Shown: positions 1 to 8,373 of the stretch, piece by piece
How the letters are laid out: each line of letters opens with the position of its first letter
Position numbering within the stretch: position 1 is the stretch's first letter
Assembly (NCBI GenBank): GCA_964539665.1
Contig: CAZIKB010000164.1
Location: 1 to 12,175 of the forward strand
Length of the DNA: 12,175 bases
DNA from: CAZIKB01 sp964539665
GTDB lineage: Bacteria; Zhuqueibacterota; Zhuqueibacteria; Oceanimicrobiales; Oceanimicrobiaceae
Direction of reading: 5' to 3'
Translations under genes and position numbers: made by a program
The notes under the pieces: generated by a model
Told to the model about the DNA's origin: nothing
Databases searched by the model: none
The model's input: only the letters and a program-made list of their open reading frames with translations

Positions 1-27
1 CGGATAATATACAAAATTTATTTCCCA

Positions 28-52
28 GTGTCCAGTAAAAAATGTGGGACAC
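28..52. repeat. Short inverted repeat (hairpin), 6-bp arms
   Basis: Perfect 6-bp arms GTGTCC (28-33) and GGACAC (47-52) enclose a 13-nt loop. On the minus strand the loop holds a run of T, but no T run follows the stem, so it does not fit a normal terminator. Part of the left arm lies in a 12-nt motif (27-38) that recurs inverted at 2877-2888. Confidence 0.4.
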
Positions 53-106
53 GTTTAGTTTATTAAGGGGGACTATCCTTAAGTTGAGGCTAATGGAAGC
101 ACGTTC

Positions 107-151
107 GGGACAGGCCAGCACAAGCTTGTCCCTGTATGTTTGTAACAGGGA
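107..151. repeat. Overlapping, mutually exclusive hairpins
   Basis: GGGACA (107-112) can pair with TGTCCC (127-132), and TCCCTGT (129-135) can pair with ACAGGGA (145-151). The two stems share bases 129-132, so only one can form at a time. A third pairing, CCAGC (115-119) with GCTGG (157-161), could enclose the second hairpin. This may be a structured 3' untranslated region or simply a decayed repeat. Confidence 0.35.
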
Positions 152-159
152 AGATGGCT

Positions 160-175
160 GGAATGACATAATGAA
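160..175 (+). repeat. Partial copy of the REP-like sequence found at 2894-2909
   Basis: These 16 bases (GGAATGACATAATGAA) are exactly the reverse complement of 2894-2909, which forms the outer flank and left arm of the palindrome at 2900-2934. Only one arm plus flank is present here, so it looks like a half-element. With its partner it brackets the fourth permease gene in inverted orientation. Confidence 0.5.
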
Positions 176-232
176 TCGAGTTTTCGGTTAATCACTAATT
201 AATTGACATTCTATTAAATTTGTATCAATTTT

Positions 233-2836
233 TCACTCGTTCCGTATTGCCTCAACCGGATTAGACTTTACCACCGAAAATACCTTAGAGCTGACTGTCA
301 TTAATGCAATTACAAACATCAGCAATGCTGAAACAATGAACGGCACAACTCCAAAATCCACATAATAAGCCCAAACGCTGGACATAAATGCAGTTATCAT
401 AAAATAGCCCATAATTGAAGCGAGCACACTGGCAATCAACATAAGGAGAATAAATTCTTTTGAAATCAAACTACTGATATGTACAAGAGATGCGCCTAAT
501 ATTTTGCGAATACCTATCTCTTTGGTTCTTTTGGCAATATTCAAAGAAACAAGCGCGAATAAGCCCATCCCTGAAGTAATTACTACGATGACAGCAATAT
601 ACAGGAACATCAGTTTAACGCTTTCGTTGACATGAGCTGCCTCTGCCAGAATTTCGGTTTGGAAAAAACCATCATAAGGCAAATGCGGGAACAACTGTTT
701 CCAGGTATTTTGCAGATAGGTTGATACAACAGTTAAATTATCCCGATTGAACTTTATAGAGAGGTAGCGATATCTTTCAGGAGGTGCAAGACGCAGCACC
801 ATTGGTTCCACTTTTTCCCAGAGTCCATCATAGTGAAAATCTTTAACAACTCCAATCACCCGGTATTCTTTTTCTGAGTCAGTAGTTTTGAATTTGATAT
901 ATTTCCCCAGAGCAGACACCCAACCAAATGTTTTCTCCAGGGTCTCGTTCACAATGACAGATTGGTTGATATCAGTTTTTAAATTATGATTAAATTCCCG
1001 TCCACTAATTAATTCAATCCCCGCTGTTTGTAAATAATTCTCGCCAATTTCAAAAACAGGGGTCCTCGTTTTAGTCTTCTGGTCAACTTCTATATCTCTT
1101 CTTGTCCAGTCTCTTCCCATTAAATGTTGTGAGCCGCCAATGCTAACAATATCAGGGTGACTCTCAATAGCATCCTTTAATAGATCATAGTTTTGGGCTC
1201 CTTTAACTGGTACAACTAAAATCTGTTCTTTATCAAATCCAAGGTCATGATTATTAATAAATTCACTATTTTGATAAAGGATGATGCCAGATAGTATGGC
1301 TGATATGGATATCGCAAATTGCAGCGTAAGTAAAATCCGAATTAAAGGATTGGTGCCGCCCAACTTTTGTCTGCCTCGAAAAATAGTCACTGGATTAAAC
1401 TTGCTGATATAAAAAGCCGGATAAGCGCCGGCAGCGACAGCCATAAAAATTAACAGCCCGATTAAAAAGCCGACTACCCCAAGGTTTTCAGTGTAATTTA
1501 ACGAAAAAGCAACTTCCGGCCAGAGAGCATCATAAACAGTTACAAATATTTTGGCCAGAAACATACCAGACAATAAGGCGATAAAGCATAAAACGAGGTT
1601 TTCACCCAAAAATTGTTTAATCAATTGACTTCTCACGCCACCTATAACTTTTCGGACACCTATTTCTTTATGTCTTTTTGAAGCAAATGCGACAGCCGTA
1701 TTTATGAAATTAAAACAGGCCAGCAATAAAACCAGAAGTGTAACAACAGAAGGCATTATGATTGCCGGCGGCGCCCAACCTGGGAAGAAAATATTGCCGC
1801 CGAGAGCGCGAGTAGTAGACGATAATTGCGGAAGCGGGGTAAGATAAAATCCGTTTATCTGGAAATTCTCATTTGCCTCATTTGTTTGCGGGATATAACT
1901 TTGCAGTTGTTCTTCGATTCGGGAAGCAGAGGCTTCATTGCTAATTTGAATGAAGGCGGCGCCGGTCCAATCCTTCCAGCTTTGATGATTATATCCAAAC
2001 ATATCTTCTTCATTAATATAGGGAACACAAACTGTAAGCTGCAAGCTCGACATGACAGATGGTTTTGAAATAACGCCACGAATGAAGAATACATACTCAT
2101 TTTCACCATCAGGGCTCAGGATGACCTGTTTTCCGATTGGCTCTTCATCACCGAAATATTTGTGAGCAATTTCTTCAGAAATAACCAAACCGCGATTATC
2201 CTTTAATGCATCTTTTGTACCGAATGGCATAGTGAAAGTAAATACTTCAAAAAAACTATCATCCACATAAAAAAGGGTTTCATCGAACACTTTCTCCTCA
2301 AACCGCAAGATGCCGCTGCCACGTGCAATCCGAACGTATTCTGCAATACCTGGAATATTTTCCTTAATCGCTGGAGCCAGAGGTGTCGGGCTGTTCGAAA
2401 AATTCTGCCGATGGTTGTTGTTTATTCTGTATGAATTTACCAGGAAAATTCTTTCGGCATTTTCATGAAAAGAATCATAACTCTGACTGAATTGATAACT
2501 GATATAGCCCGTTACACTAACAGCAATTGCTACTCCCAATCCAACGATATTGATAAAAGAGTAGAGTTTGTTTTTGAATAAATTTCTCAACGCGACTTTT
2601 AAATAGTTCTGAATCATGACAACACTCCAATAAATTGAATTTTTTGTAAATGATGGTAATATTATTAGAATTTGAATCCAGTACCACAGGATTGCCAGTA
2701 CCTTGCCTCTTCTCGTGGCGATATCATGGTAGAGCTCCTCGAAGTCTGCCAGCATGGTAGCCGGATGGTTGTGGTTCAGGAAAAACGACAGCAGCCATCT
2801 GGCGAAGAAAGGGGGTTTTGTAGTTTTATTTCTCAT
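233..2836 (-). CDS. FtsX/MacB-type ABC transporter permease with permease prefix domain (4th of 4, divergent)
   Basis: An integral inner-membrane permease of the type VII (MacB/FtsX) ABC family. The substrate is unknown and no ATPase is encoded nearby. Counting from the ATG at 2836 it has 867 residues. The prefix (1-92) carries KPP near its start and a HPATMLADFEELYHDI block. TM1 is about 93-115, followed by a periplasmic domain, TM2-4 about 360-477 with a KEIGVRK coupling motif near 390, TM5 about 499-520, a second periplasmic domain, and TM6-8 about 741-853 with KEIGIRKILGA near 772-782. It ends SNPVEAIRNE. A longer reading from GTG at 2887 would add 17 residues, but these are encoded by the spacer repeat and have no counterpart in the paralogues, whereas the ATG at 2836 aligns with their starts. 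It is the most divergent of the four: the first FtsX motif lacks the ARS..RAKE form, and the AWPV.. motif in TM7 is absent. No Shine-Dalgarno is seen. Confidence 0.93.
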   Translation of the reverse strand: MRNKTTKPPFFARWLLSFFLNHNHPATMLADFEELYHDIATRRGKVLAILWYWIQILIILPSFTKNSIYWSVVMIQNYLKVALRNLFKNKLYSFINIVGLGVAIAVSVTGYISYQFSQSYDSFHENAERIFLVNSYRINNNHRQNFSNSPTPLAPAIKENIPGIAEYVRIARGSGILRFEEKVFDETLFYVDDSFFEVFTFTMPFGTKDALKDNRGLVISEEIAHKYFGDEEPIGKQVILSPDGENEYVFFIRGVISKPSVMSSLQLTVCVPYINEEDMFGYNHQSWKDWTGAAFIQISNEASASRIEEQLQSYIPQTNEANENFQINGFYLTPLPQLSSTTRALGGNIFFPGWAPPAIIMPSVVTLLVLLLACFNFINTAVAFASKRHKEIGVRKVIGGVRSQLIKQFLGENLVLCFIALLSGMFLAKIFVTVYDALWPEVAFSLNYTENLGVVGFLIGLLIFMAVAAGAYPAFYISKFNPVTIFRGRQKLGGTNPLIRILLTLQFAISISAILSGIILYQNSEFINNHDLGFDKEQILVVPVKGAQNYDLLKDAIESHPDIVSIGGSQHLMGRDWTRRDIEVDQKTKTRTPVFEIGENYLQTAGIELISGREFNHNLKTDINQSVIVNETLEKTFGWVSALGKYIKFKTTDSEKEYRVIGVVKDFHYDGLWEKVEPMVLRLAPPERYRYLSIKFNRDNLTVVSTYLQNTWKQLFPHLPYDGFFQTEILAEAAHVNESVKLMFLYIAVIVVITSGMGLFALVSLNIAKRTKEIGIRKILGASLVHISSLISKEFILLMLIASVLASIMGYFMITAFMSSVWAYYVDFGVVPFIVSALLMFVIALMTVSSKVFSVVKSNPVEAIRNE

Positions 2837-2899
2837 TGTTTTATTGTTAAATTGCTCTATTGTTAAATTGTTATCATTACTGGACACTATTCTTTCATT

Positions 2900-2934
2900 A
2901 TGTCATTCCCGCGTGTTTAAATCGGGAATGACAT
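2900..2934. repeat. REP-like palindrome with perfect 12-bp arms
   Basis: ATGTCATTCCCG (2900-2911) and CGGGAATGACAT (2923-2934) are perfect reverse complements around an 11-nt loop. The TCATTCCCG/CGGGAATGA core resembles extragenic palindromic elements seen in many bacterial genomes. No T run follows on either strand, so a classical terminator role is unlikely. It may act as an mRNA 3'-end stabiliser or be a mobile REP/MITE-like sequence. A half-copy lies at 160-175. Confidence 0.7.
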
Positions 2935-2970
2935 CGCTGCTGCAATGATGAATTTTGTAATTTTATCTCT

Positions 2971-3008
2971 CATTGTTCCATTGTTAAATCAGTAACAATG
3001 AAGCAATG
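2971..3008. repeat. Spacer hairpin of the CAATGAA family
   Basis: The 16-nt arms CATTGTTCCATTGTTA (2971-2986) and TAACAATGAAGCAATG (2993-3008) pair with two mismatches around a 6-nt loop. The same kind of sequence forms hairpins in the other two permease spacers, which marks it as a recurring element of this operon. It is AT-rich and has no adjoining T run. Confidence 0.6.
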
Positions 3009-3041
3009 AAGCAATGAAACACTAGAGCAATTAAGTTTTTA

Positions 3042-5642
3042 TTATTCATACTTAAGCGTATCCACTGGATTAGTTCGAGCTGTTTTTATGGCCTGGAAAC
3101 TCACAGTGACAATTGCCACCATAAGCGCCAGCAATCCCGAAAATATATAAATATCCACTCCAACATCAATTTTATAAGCATACATTTGCAGAATTTTATT
3201 CGTTACAAAAAATCCAACAGGCCAGGCAATGACATTTGCAATTAATACCCAACGGATAAAATCTCGTGATAGATTTATCACAATATTTGATACAGTCGCA
3301 CCTAACACTTTTCGAACACCTATTTCCCTGGTCTTCTGTTCTGCCATAAACGAGGCCAGACCAAACAATCCAAGACATGAAATCAAGATGGCAAAAAAAG
3401 TAAAATAGTTTAAAATCGTACCAATACGCTTTTCGTTCCTGTAAAGTTGTTCATATTCCTGGTCGAGAAAATGATACTCGAATGGTGAGACCGGATTGAA
3501 TTTTTGCCACACGCCCTGAATTGCAGATAATGTCTCAGTTACGTCTTCACCCTTTACTTTGATTAATACTATACCGTAATCACTCGCCCTGGTCATATCG
3601 TTGATGAAAAATATCCGCGGCTCAATTTTTCGATGCAGAGATTGAAAGTGGACATCTTCAACAATGCCAACAATTTTAGTTTTGCGTTCTTTAGAGAGTT
3701 CGAACCACTTGCCTAAAGGAGAGTCGATTCCCATCGCTTTTATGGCTGATTCATTCATAATCACACTTTCTTTGGCATCAGTTGTGTATTCCTTTGCGAA
3801 TGCTCTCCCTTCTATGACCTTTAAATTCAGAGTTTCAAAAAAATCGAAATCAACACCAGAAAGAATCAGGTCAAGATTATCAGTTCGATCCGGATCGGCT
3901 CCCTCCCATTTCCAGCCAGCGTTACGCCAGGTTGACGTAAAAAAGTTCCAGTGTGCTGAAACCGCGGAAATTTTTGATTCATTAAGCAATTCATTTTTAA
4001 CTGTTTCATATTTCTCAGCAATATTTTCTTTTATGGGGATAAAAACAATGTTTTCTTTATCAAAACCCAATTCCATTTTTTGTAAAAAGTGCAGTTGTTT
4101 ATAGAGAACAGTTGTACCAATAATAAGAATTATTGACAATGAAAATTGAATAATAACAAGAACTCGCCGGAATGTCCTGCCCTGTTTACCCGAACGGATT
4201 AGTCCTCTTAATACAATTATGGGTTTGAATGCCGAGAGGATAATTGCCGGGTAAATTCCTGATATCAAGCCAGTCAGGAGAATCAGTATGACAAAACTGA
4301 GAATAAATTTGTAGTTTAAAAAATCAATTATCAATTGTTTGCCAGATAGGTCATTAAAAATTGGCAGCGCCAGAGTTATTAAGAACATCGAGACCAAACA
4401 TGAAATGAAGGCCATGAAAATCGATTCTGCAAAAAACTGACGAATGAGCTGACCCTGATGTGCGCCAACAGTTTTCCTCATACCGACTTCTTTTGCCCGG
4501 GTTGTTGATCTGGCAGTCGAGAGATTCATGAAATTAACACAAGCAATGAGCAGAATGAAAAAGGCGATCACTGAAAACAAATACACCAGCCTGGAATCTC
4601 CCAGAGAATATATATTCATCGGAAAGGAGTGCGCATCCAGATGGATTTTCAACAAATTCTGTAATCGCATGGTCAAACCATTCTTTGCTTGCGGACATTC
4701 TTTGTTCAGAGCGATATTTGTGATTTTTTTGCCAGTTTCATATAAATTTGCATTCTCTTGAAGCAAAACATAAGTCGTAAAGTTAAAAGACCCCCAGGTA
4801 GTTCCATAACCGGAAAGTTCATTGATGAATTCGAATGAGCTCATAAAATCAAATTGAAGATGTGAATTATGTGGCATGTCTTTGATCACACCTGTTACTG
4901 TGGCCAGCGCTCCCTCAACATCTAAAATTTTACCAATGGGCTCTTCAGCACCAAAATATTTAAGTGCAAATGATTCTGTAATTACAATATCCGTAGGCTT
5001 TGAAAAGGCGTTATCAGGGCTTCCTTTCACAAAAGGAAAAGAAAAGAATTTGAACAGCTCAGGATCAGCGATGATGCCTCTGTCCTCATAAAAGACTTTC
5101 TCGCCAAACTTGAAGACTTTTCTTGAATGTTGTGCAACTCTTGTAACGTACGTGATTTCAGGAATTTCCGCTTTGATAGCAGGAGCGAGCGGTGCAGGCG
5201 TCGCGGCCAAACCCTGCCAGTTGTTTTTCTCCCAATCACTGATAATTCGATAAATATTGTCTTTGTTCTTATGAAACCTATCAAAACTCAATTCATCCTG
5301 TACCCATATCAGGATTAAAAAGCAGCAGGCCATTCCGATAGCAAGACCGGAGATATTGATGAACGAATAGCTTTTGTGTTTTTTGATGTTTCTCAAAACG
5401 GTGGTTAGATAATTTCTAAACATGATCACACTCCAATAAATTGAATTGTTTATAAATGATGGAATTATGATAACAATCTGAAACCAGTACCAAAGCTTTG
5501 CCAGAATCACACCTCTACTTCGGGCAATATCGTGATAGATTTCCTCGAAATCCGCCAGAATAGTAGCAGGATGACTATGGTTCAGGAAAATGGAAAGAAG
5601 CCATTTGGCAATAAAAGGAGGTTTTGAAGTTATATTTTTCAT
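3042..5642 (-). CDS. FtsX/MacB-type ABC transporter permease with permease prefix domain (3rd of 4)
   Basis: An 866-residue inner-membrane permease of the MacB/FtsX (mechanotransmission) type. The substrate is unknown and the partner ATPase is not encoded here. The prefix spans 1-92, with KPPF at 7-10, a HPATILADFEEIYHDIA block and a hydrophobic stretch about 47-64. TM1 is about 93-114. The first periplasmic domain opens with FDRFHKNKDNIYRI (120-133) and includes YFG..EPIGK and DMPHNSHLQFDF motifs. TM2-4 are about 351-470 with the coupling motif KEVGMRKTVGA (384-394), and TM5 about 492-512. The second periplasmic domain has VGIVEDVHFQSLH (658-670). TM6-8 are about 744-850 with REIGVRKVLGA (772-782) and AWPVGFFV, and the C-terminus is TNPVDTLKYE. 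The start ATG sits in the spacer repeat (CAATAGAACAATG) with no Shine-Dalgarno. It is closest in motif pattern to the second permease and is followed by TAATAA. Confidence 0.95.
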   Translation of the reverse strand: MKNITSKPPFIAKWLLSIFLNHSHPATILADFEEIYHDIARSRGVILAKLWYWFQIVIIIPSFINNSIYWSVIMFRNYLTTVLRNIKKHKSYSFINISGLAIGMACCFLILIWVQDELSFDRFHKNKDNIYRIISDWEKNNWQGLAATPAPLAPAIKAEIPEITYVTRVAQHSRKVFKFGEKVFYEDRGIIADPELFKFFSFPFVKGSPDNAFSKPTDIVITESFALKYFGAEEPIGKILDVEGALATVTGVIKDMPHNSHLQFDFMSSFEFINELSGYGTTWGSFNFTTYVLLQENANLYETGKKITNIALNKECPQAKNGLTMRLQNLLKIHLDAHSFPMNIYSLGDSRLVYLFSVIAFFILLIACVNFMNLSTARSTTRAKEVGMRKTVGAHQGQLIRQFFAESIFMAFISCLVSMFLITLALPIFNDLSGKQLIIDFLNYKFILSFVILILLTGLISGIYPAIILSAFKPIIVLRGLIRSGKQGRTFRRVLVIIQFSLSIILIIGTTVLYKQLHFLQKMELGFDKENIVFIPIKENIAEKYETVKNELLNESKISAVSAHWNFFTSTWRNAGWKWEGADPDRTDNLDLILSGVDFDFFETLNLKVIEGRAFAKEYTTDAKESVIMNESAIKAMGIDSPLGKWFELSKERKTKIVGIVEDVHFQSLHRKIEPRIFFINDMTRASDYGIVLIKVKGEDVTETLSAIQGVWQKFNPVSPFEYHFLDQEYEQLYRNEKRIGTILNYFTFFAILISCLGLFGLASFMAEQKTREIGVRKVLGATVSNIVINLSRDFIRWVLIANVIAWPVGFFVTNKILQMYAYKIDVGVDIYIFSGLLALMVAIVTVSFQAIKTARTNPVDTLKYE

Positions 5643-5718
5643 TGTTCTATTGTTTCATGGCTCTATTGTTTAATTGTTTGTAAAACAACAGTCTAACAAT
5701 TGAGCAATTATGTTTTTA
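5643..5718 (-). other. 76-nt spacer with hairpin between 2nd and 3rd permease genes
   Basis: An AT-rich spacer of 76 nt, the same length as the spacer at 8374-8449. It shares an exact 22-nt block with it (5649-5670 = 8380-8401) and the GAGCAATTA motif next to the upstream stop codon. The 11-nt arms GCTCTATTGTT (5660-5670) and AACAATTGAGC (5695-5705) pair with one mismatch. The start codon of the downstream gene directly abuts the repeat and has no Shine-Dalgarno. No promoter is seen, so co-transcription is likely. Confidence 0.65.
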
Positions 5719-8373
5719 TTATTCATACTTAAGCGAATCCACAGGATTTGCCGTTGCTGCTTTTACCGACTGATAGCTTACTGTAATCATAGCCACAAGC
5801 AGTGCAAATAATCCAGAAATAAGAAAAACCACCCATTCTATATGGGTTCGATAAGCGAATCCCTGCAGCCACAAATTCATGACATACCAGGCAACTGGCC
5901 AGGCAATCAGGTTTGCTATCAACACCCATCTGGAGAATTCTTTATTTAATAAAAAAGTGATTCCTGACACAGAGGCGCCTAAAACTTTTCGAACACCAAT
6001 TTCCTTGGTTTTTTGTTCTGCAGTGAAAGATGCGAGACCAAACAAACCCAGGCATGCAATTAGAATGGCCATAAATGAAAATATGCCCAATACTTCACCA
6101 AGCTGTGTTTCTGACTGATAAAGATTATTGTATTGATCATCTAAAAACGTATATTCAAATAATCCTTCTGGTGAATATTCTTTCCACGTTTTTTCAATAT
6201 ATTTTAGAGCTGCCGGGATATTACCAGATTTAATTCTTGTAGAAATCTGCCAATTCTCTTGCTGGCTCAAATGATAAATAGTGGGCGCAATTTCATTATG
6301 CAATGATTCAAAATAAATATCTTTAACTACCCCGACTATTCGACCAGTGCGATTTCCATATCTGAATGGCCTGTTAATAGCGTTTTCAGGCTCACCCCAG
6401 CCTAATTCTTTCACCGCTGTTTCATTTAAAATGAAGGCCATTGAATCATCACTTACAAATTCTCGGGAGAAATTGCGTCCGGTGAGTAATGCCATTTCAT
6501 AGGTTTGCAGAAAATCGTAATCCACACTAACGCGCTTCAGTGCAAACGAGATAGGTCCTGGATTTTCGCCATCTAAAGTTTGGCCGGCATTCCAATTGAG
6601 TAGATTATCCGTCGGTACTAATCCTGAAGAAGTCACACTAACAATTGCAGGATTCTGTTTTAACTGCTCCTTGAAAGATTCCATTTTCTGGATTATGTTT
6701 TCAGAAGCATTCACAATAACCACATGTTCTTTATTATAACCCAGTTTTTTATTTTTCATGTATTTCATCTGACTGCTGATTATTCCAAGGCATATAAGTA
6801 AAGAAATGGATATGGCAAATTGAGCCACAACTAAAACCGGCCGGATCATTTTACCTTTTGAAGTAGTTTTATGAACATTTTTTAAAATTGACGCTGGCAT
6901 AAATGCAGAAAGAAAAAATGCCGGATAACTTCCTGCCAGAATTCCAGTGATTAAACCAATAAGCATTAACAACAGGATAGAGCTTGAATTGCTGTCAAAT
7001 CCAAATGATAAATCTTTTGAAACAAAATTATTAAATAGGGGCAATAAAATATTGACAATTATCACCGACAATGCCAATGCTATAAATGATATTAAGACTG
7101 ATTCACTCAGAAACTGCTGCACAATTTGAAAACGACTGGCGCCAGTTACTTTCCGCATCCCGATTTCTTTTGCTCTATACATCGAACGCGCAGTTGACAA
7201 ATTCATAAAGTTGATACAGGCTAATATTAGTACAAATATAGCAATTGTGGAAAAAATATAAACATTAGAGATATTCCCATTCGGTTCAATTTCATTTGTT
7301 AACTGGGAATGCAAATGGATGTCTGTAAGTTTCTGTAAATGCAAGATGTTTGTTTTACTTGGATCTTGAGCAGGTTTTCTACCACGTAATTCCATGAAAA
7401 GGGGAGTAAGATATCTGTCAATAAAAGCGCTCAAGCCATTTTCAAACTCTTTGACTGAAGCATTTTCTGAAAACAAAATGTAGGTTAAATAATAATTGTC
7501 AAACCAGTTAGTACTAAGATAACCTTGCGGCAACCACCTGTTCAGAGTTTTGAAAGAAGCGAGAAAATCACACTTAAAATGGGTATTATGAGGCAAATCC
7601 TGCATTATGCCGGTAATTTTTAAATCGCCAACTCTCTGTACATTCAAAACTTTATTCATGGGATTTTCATCGCCAAAATATTTCTCTGCCATTGACTGGG
7701 TGATAACTACAGTCCCGGGTTCGGAGAGGGCATTTTCTGGATTTCCATCAATTAACGGGAATGAAAACACTCTGAAGATATTCTCTTCTGCCCAAAAAAA
7801 GCGTTCTTCAAGAAACCTGTTATTCATATATTCAACTATAGGCTGATCTTGATTAATTCTAACGATCTCCTCACAAGTTTCTCCATAATCATTTTTTAAT
7901 AACGGCCCAATAGCCGTAGCAACTCTTGCAATTCGAAGACTTGGTGTGCCGTCATCATCCAACCACTCTCTTGTCACTCTATAAATTCTATCAGAATTTT
8001 CATGAAATTTGTCGTAGCTTAATTCATCCAGCTCCCACAATGAAATAAGAATAGTGCATGTCATACCAAGAACAAGCCCGGTAATATTAATAAAGGAATA
8101 TCCTTTATGCTTCTTAATGTTTCTCAAAGCTATTGTTAAATAATTTCTAAACATAGCAACACTCCAGTAAATTGAATTGTTAAAATAAGATGGTATGGTA
8201 GCGACAATTTGAAACCAATACCAGAGCTTTGCCAGGAGTACACCTTTTCTCCGGGTCAAATCGTAATAGATTTCATCATAATCTGCCAGCATGGTTTCAG
8301 GGTGGTTGTGGTTCATGAAAAATGACATCAGCCATTTGGCGATTAAAGGAGGTTTTGACGTTACAATTTTCAT
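5719..8373 (-). CDS. FtsX/MacB-type ABC transporter permease with permease prefix domain (2nd of 4)
   Basis: An 884-residue inner-membrane permease of the MacB/FtsX type with no ATPase partner in the window. The prefix (1-92) has KPPL at 7-10, HPETMLADYDEIYYDL and LWYWFQIV. TM1 is about 93-114. The first periplasmic domain (about 115-368) begins with YDKFHENSDRIYRV and contains YFGDENPMNK and DLPHNTHFKCDF; it is about 18 residues longer than in the paralogues. TM2-4 are about 369-490 with ARSMYRAKEIGMRKVTGA (395-412), and TM5 about 511-531. The second periplasmic domain carries VGVVKDIYFESLH (680-692). TM6-8 are about 760-867 with KEIGVRKVLGA (790-800) and AWPVAWYVMN, and the C-terminus is ANPVDSLKYE. 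The ATG at 8373 aligns with the paralogue starts and no Shine-Dalgarno is visible. An out-of-frame ATG lies 16 nt upstream in the spacer. Confidence 0.95.
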   Translation of the reverse strand: MKIVTSKPPLIAKWLMSFFMNHNHPETMLADYDEIYYDLTRRKGVLLAKLWYWFQIVATIPSYFNNSIYWSVAMFRNYLTIALRNIKKHKGYSFINITGLVLGMTCTILISLWELDELSYDKFHENSDRIYRVTREWLDDDGTPSLRIARVATAIGPLLKNDYGETCEEIVRINQDQPIVEYMNNRFLEERFFWAEENIFRVFSFPLIDGNPENALSEPGTVVITQSMAEKYFGDENPMNKVLNVQRVGDLKITGIMQDLPHNTHFKCDFLASFKTLNRWLPQGYLSTNWFDNYYLTYILFSENASVKEFENGLSAFIDRYLTPLFMELRGRKPAQDPSKTNILHLQKLTDIHLHSQLTNEIEPNGNISNVYIFSTIAIFVLILACINFMNLSTARSMYRAKEIGMRKVTGASRFQIVQQFLSESVLISFIALALSVIIVNILLPLFNNFVSKDLSFGFDSNSSSILLLMLIGLITGILAGSYPAFFLSAFMPASILKNVHKTTSKGKMIRPVLVVAQFAISISLLICLGIISSQMKYMKNKKLGYNKEHVVIVNASENIIQKMESFKEQLKQNPAIVSVTSSGLVPTDNLLNWNAGQTLDGENPGPISFALKRVSVDYDFLQTYEMALLTGRNFSREFVSDDSMAFILNETAVKELGWGEPENAINRPFRYGNRTGRIVGVVKDIYFESLHNEIAPTIYHLSQQENWQISTRIKSGNIPAALKYIEKTWKEYSPEGLFEYTFLDDQYNNLYQSETQLGEVLGIFSFMAILIACLGLFGLASFTAEQKTKEIGVRKVLGASVSGITFLLNKEFSRWVLIANLIAWPVAWYVMNLWLQGFAYRTHIEWVVFLISGLFALLVAMITVSYQSVKAATANPVDSLKYE

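Larger units (their letters stand above)
1..232. other. Non-coding region downstream of the permease operon
   Basis: No credible gene is seen here. The stretch follows the stop codon (TGA, 233-235) of the last permease gene. It contains several short inverted repeats: 28-33 with 47-52 (GTGTCC/GGACAC), 63-68 with 77-82 (TTAAGG/CCTTAA), 107-112 with 127-132 (GGGACA/TGTCCC), and 129-135 with 145-151 (TCCCTGT/ACAGGGA). None is followed by a clean run of T on the minus strand, so no standard rho-independent terminator for the operon can be assigned. Whatever lies beyond position 1 is not visible. Confidence 0.6.
2837..3041 (-). other. Spacer between 3rd and 4th permease genes, with hairpin and REP-like insert
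   Basis: This 205-nt gap keeps the AGAGCAATTAAG motif just after the upstream stop codon, as in the other two spacers. It also holds an imperfect hairpin (2971-2986 with 2993-3008) and tandem GCAATGAA units at about 3003-3018. It is longer than its 76-nt sisters mainly because it contains a REP-like palindrome (2900-2934) and extra flanking DNA. No separate promoter can be assigned with confidence, so the fourth gene is probably read through from upstream. Confidence 0.6.

Noticed and set aside
2900..2934. Palindrome considered as a rho-independent terminator after the third permease
   Set aside because: The stem is strong but no T run follows on the minus strand, and the fourth gene continues in the same direction.
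2971..3030. Short CAATGAA repeats considered as a CRISPR array
   Set aside because: Units are about 8 nt, directly adjacent and without unique spacers of 30-40 nt, and no cas gene is present.
3664..4104. A 146-residue plus-strand open frame
   Set aside because: It is entirely antisense to the third permease and has no recognisable domain.
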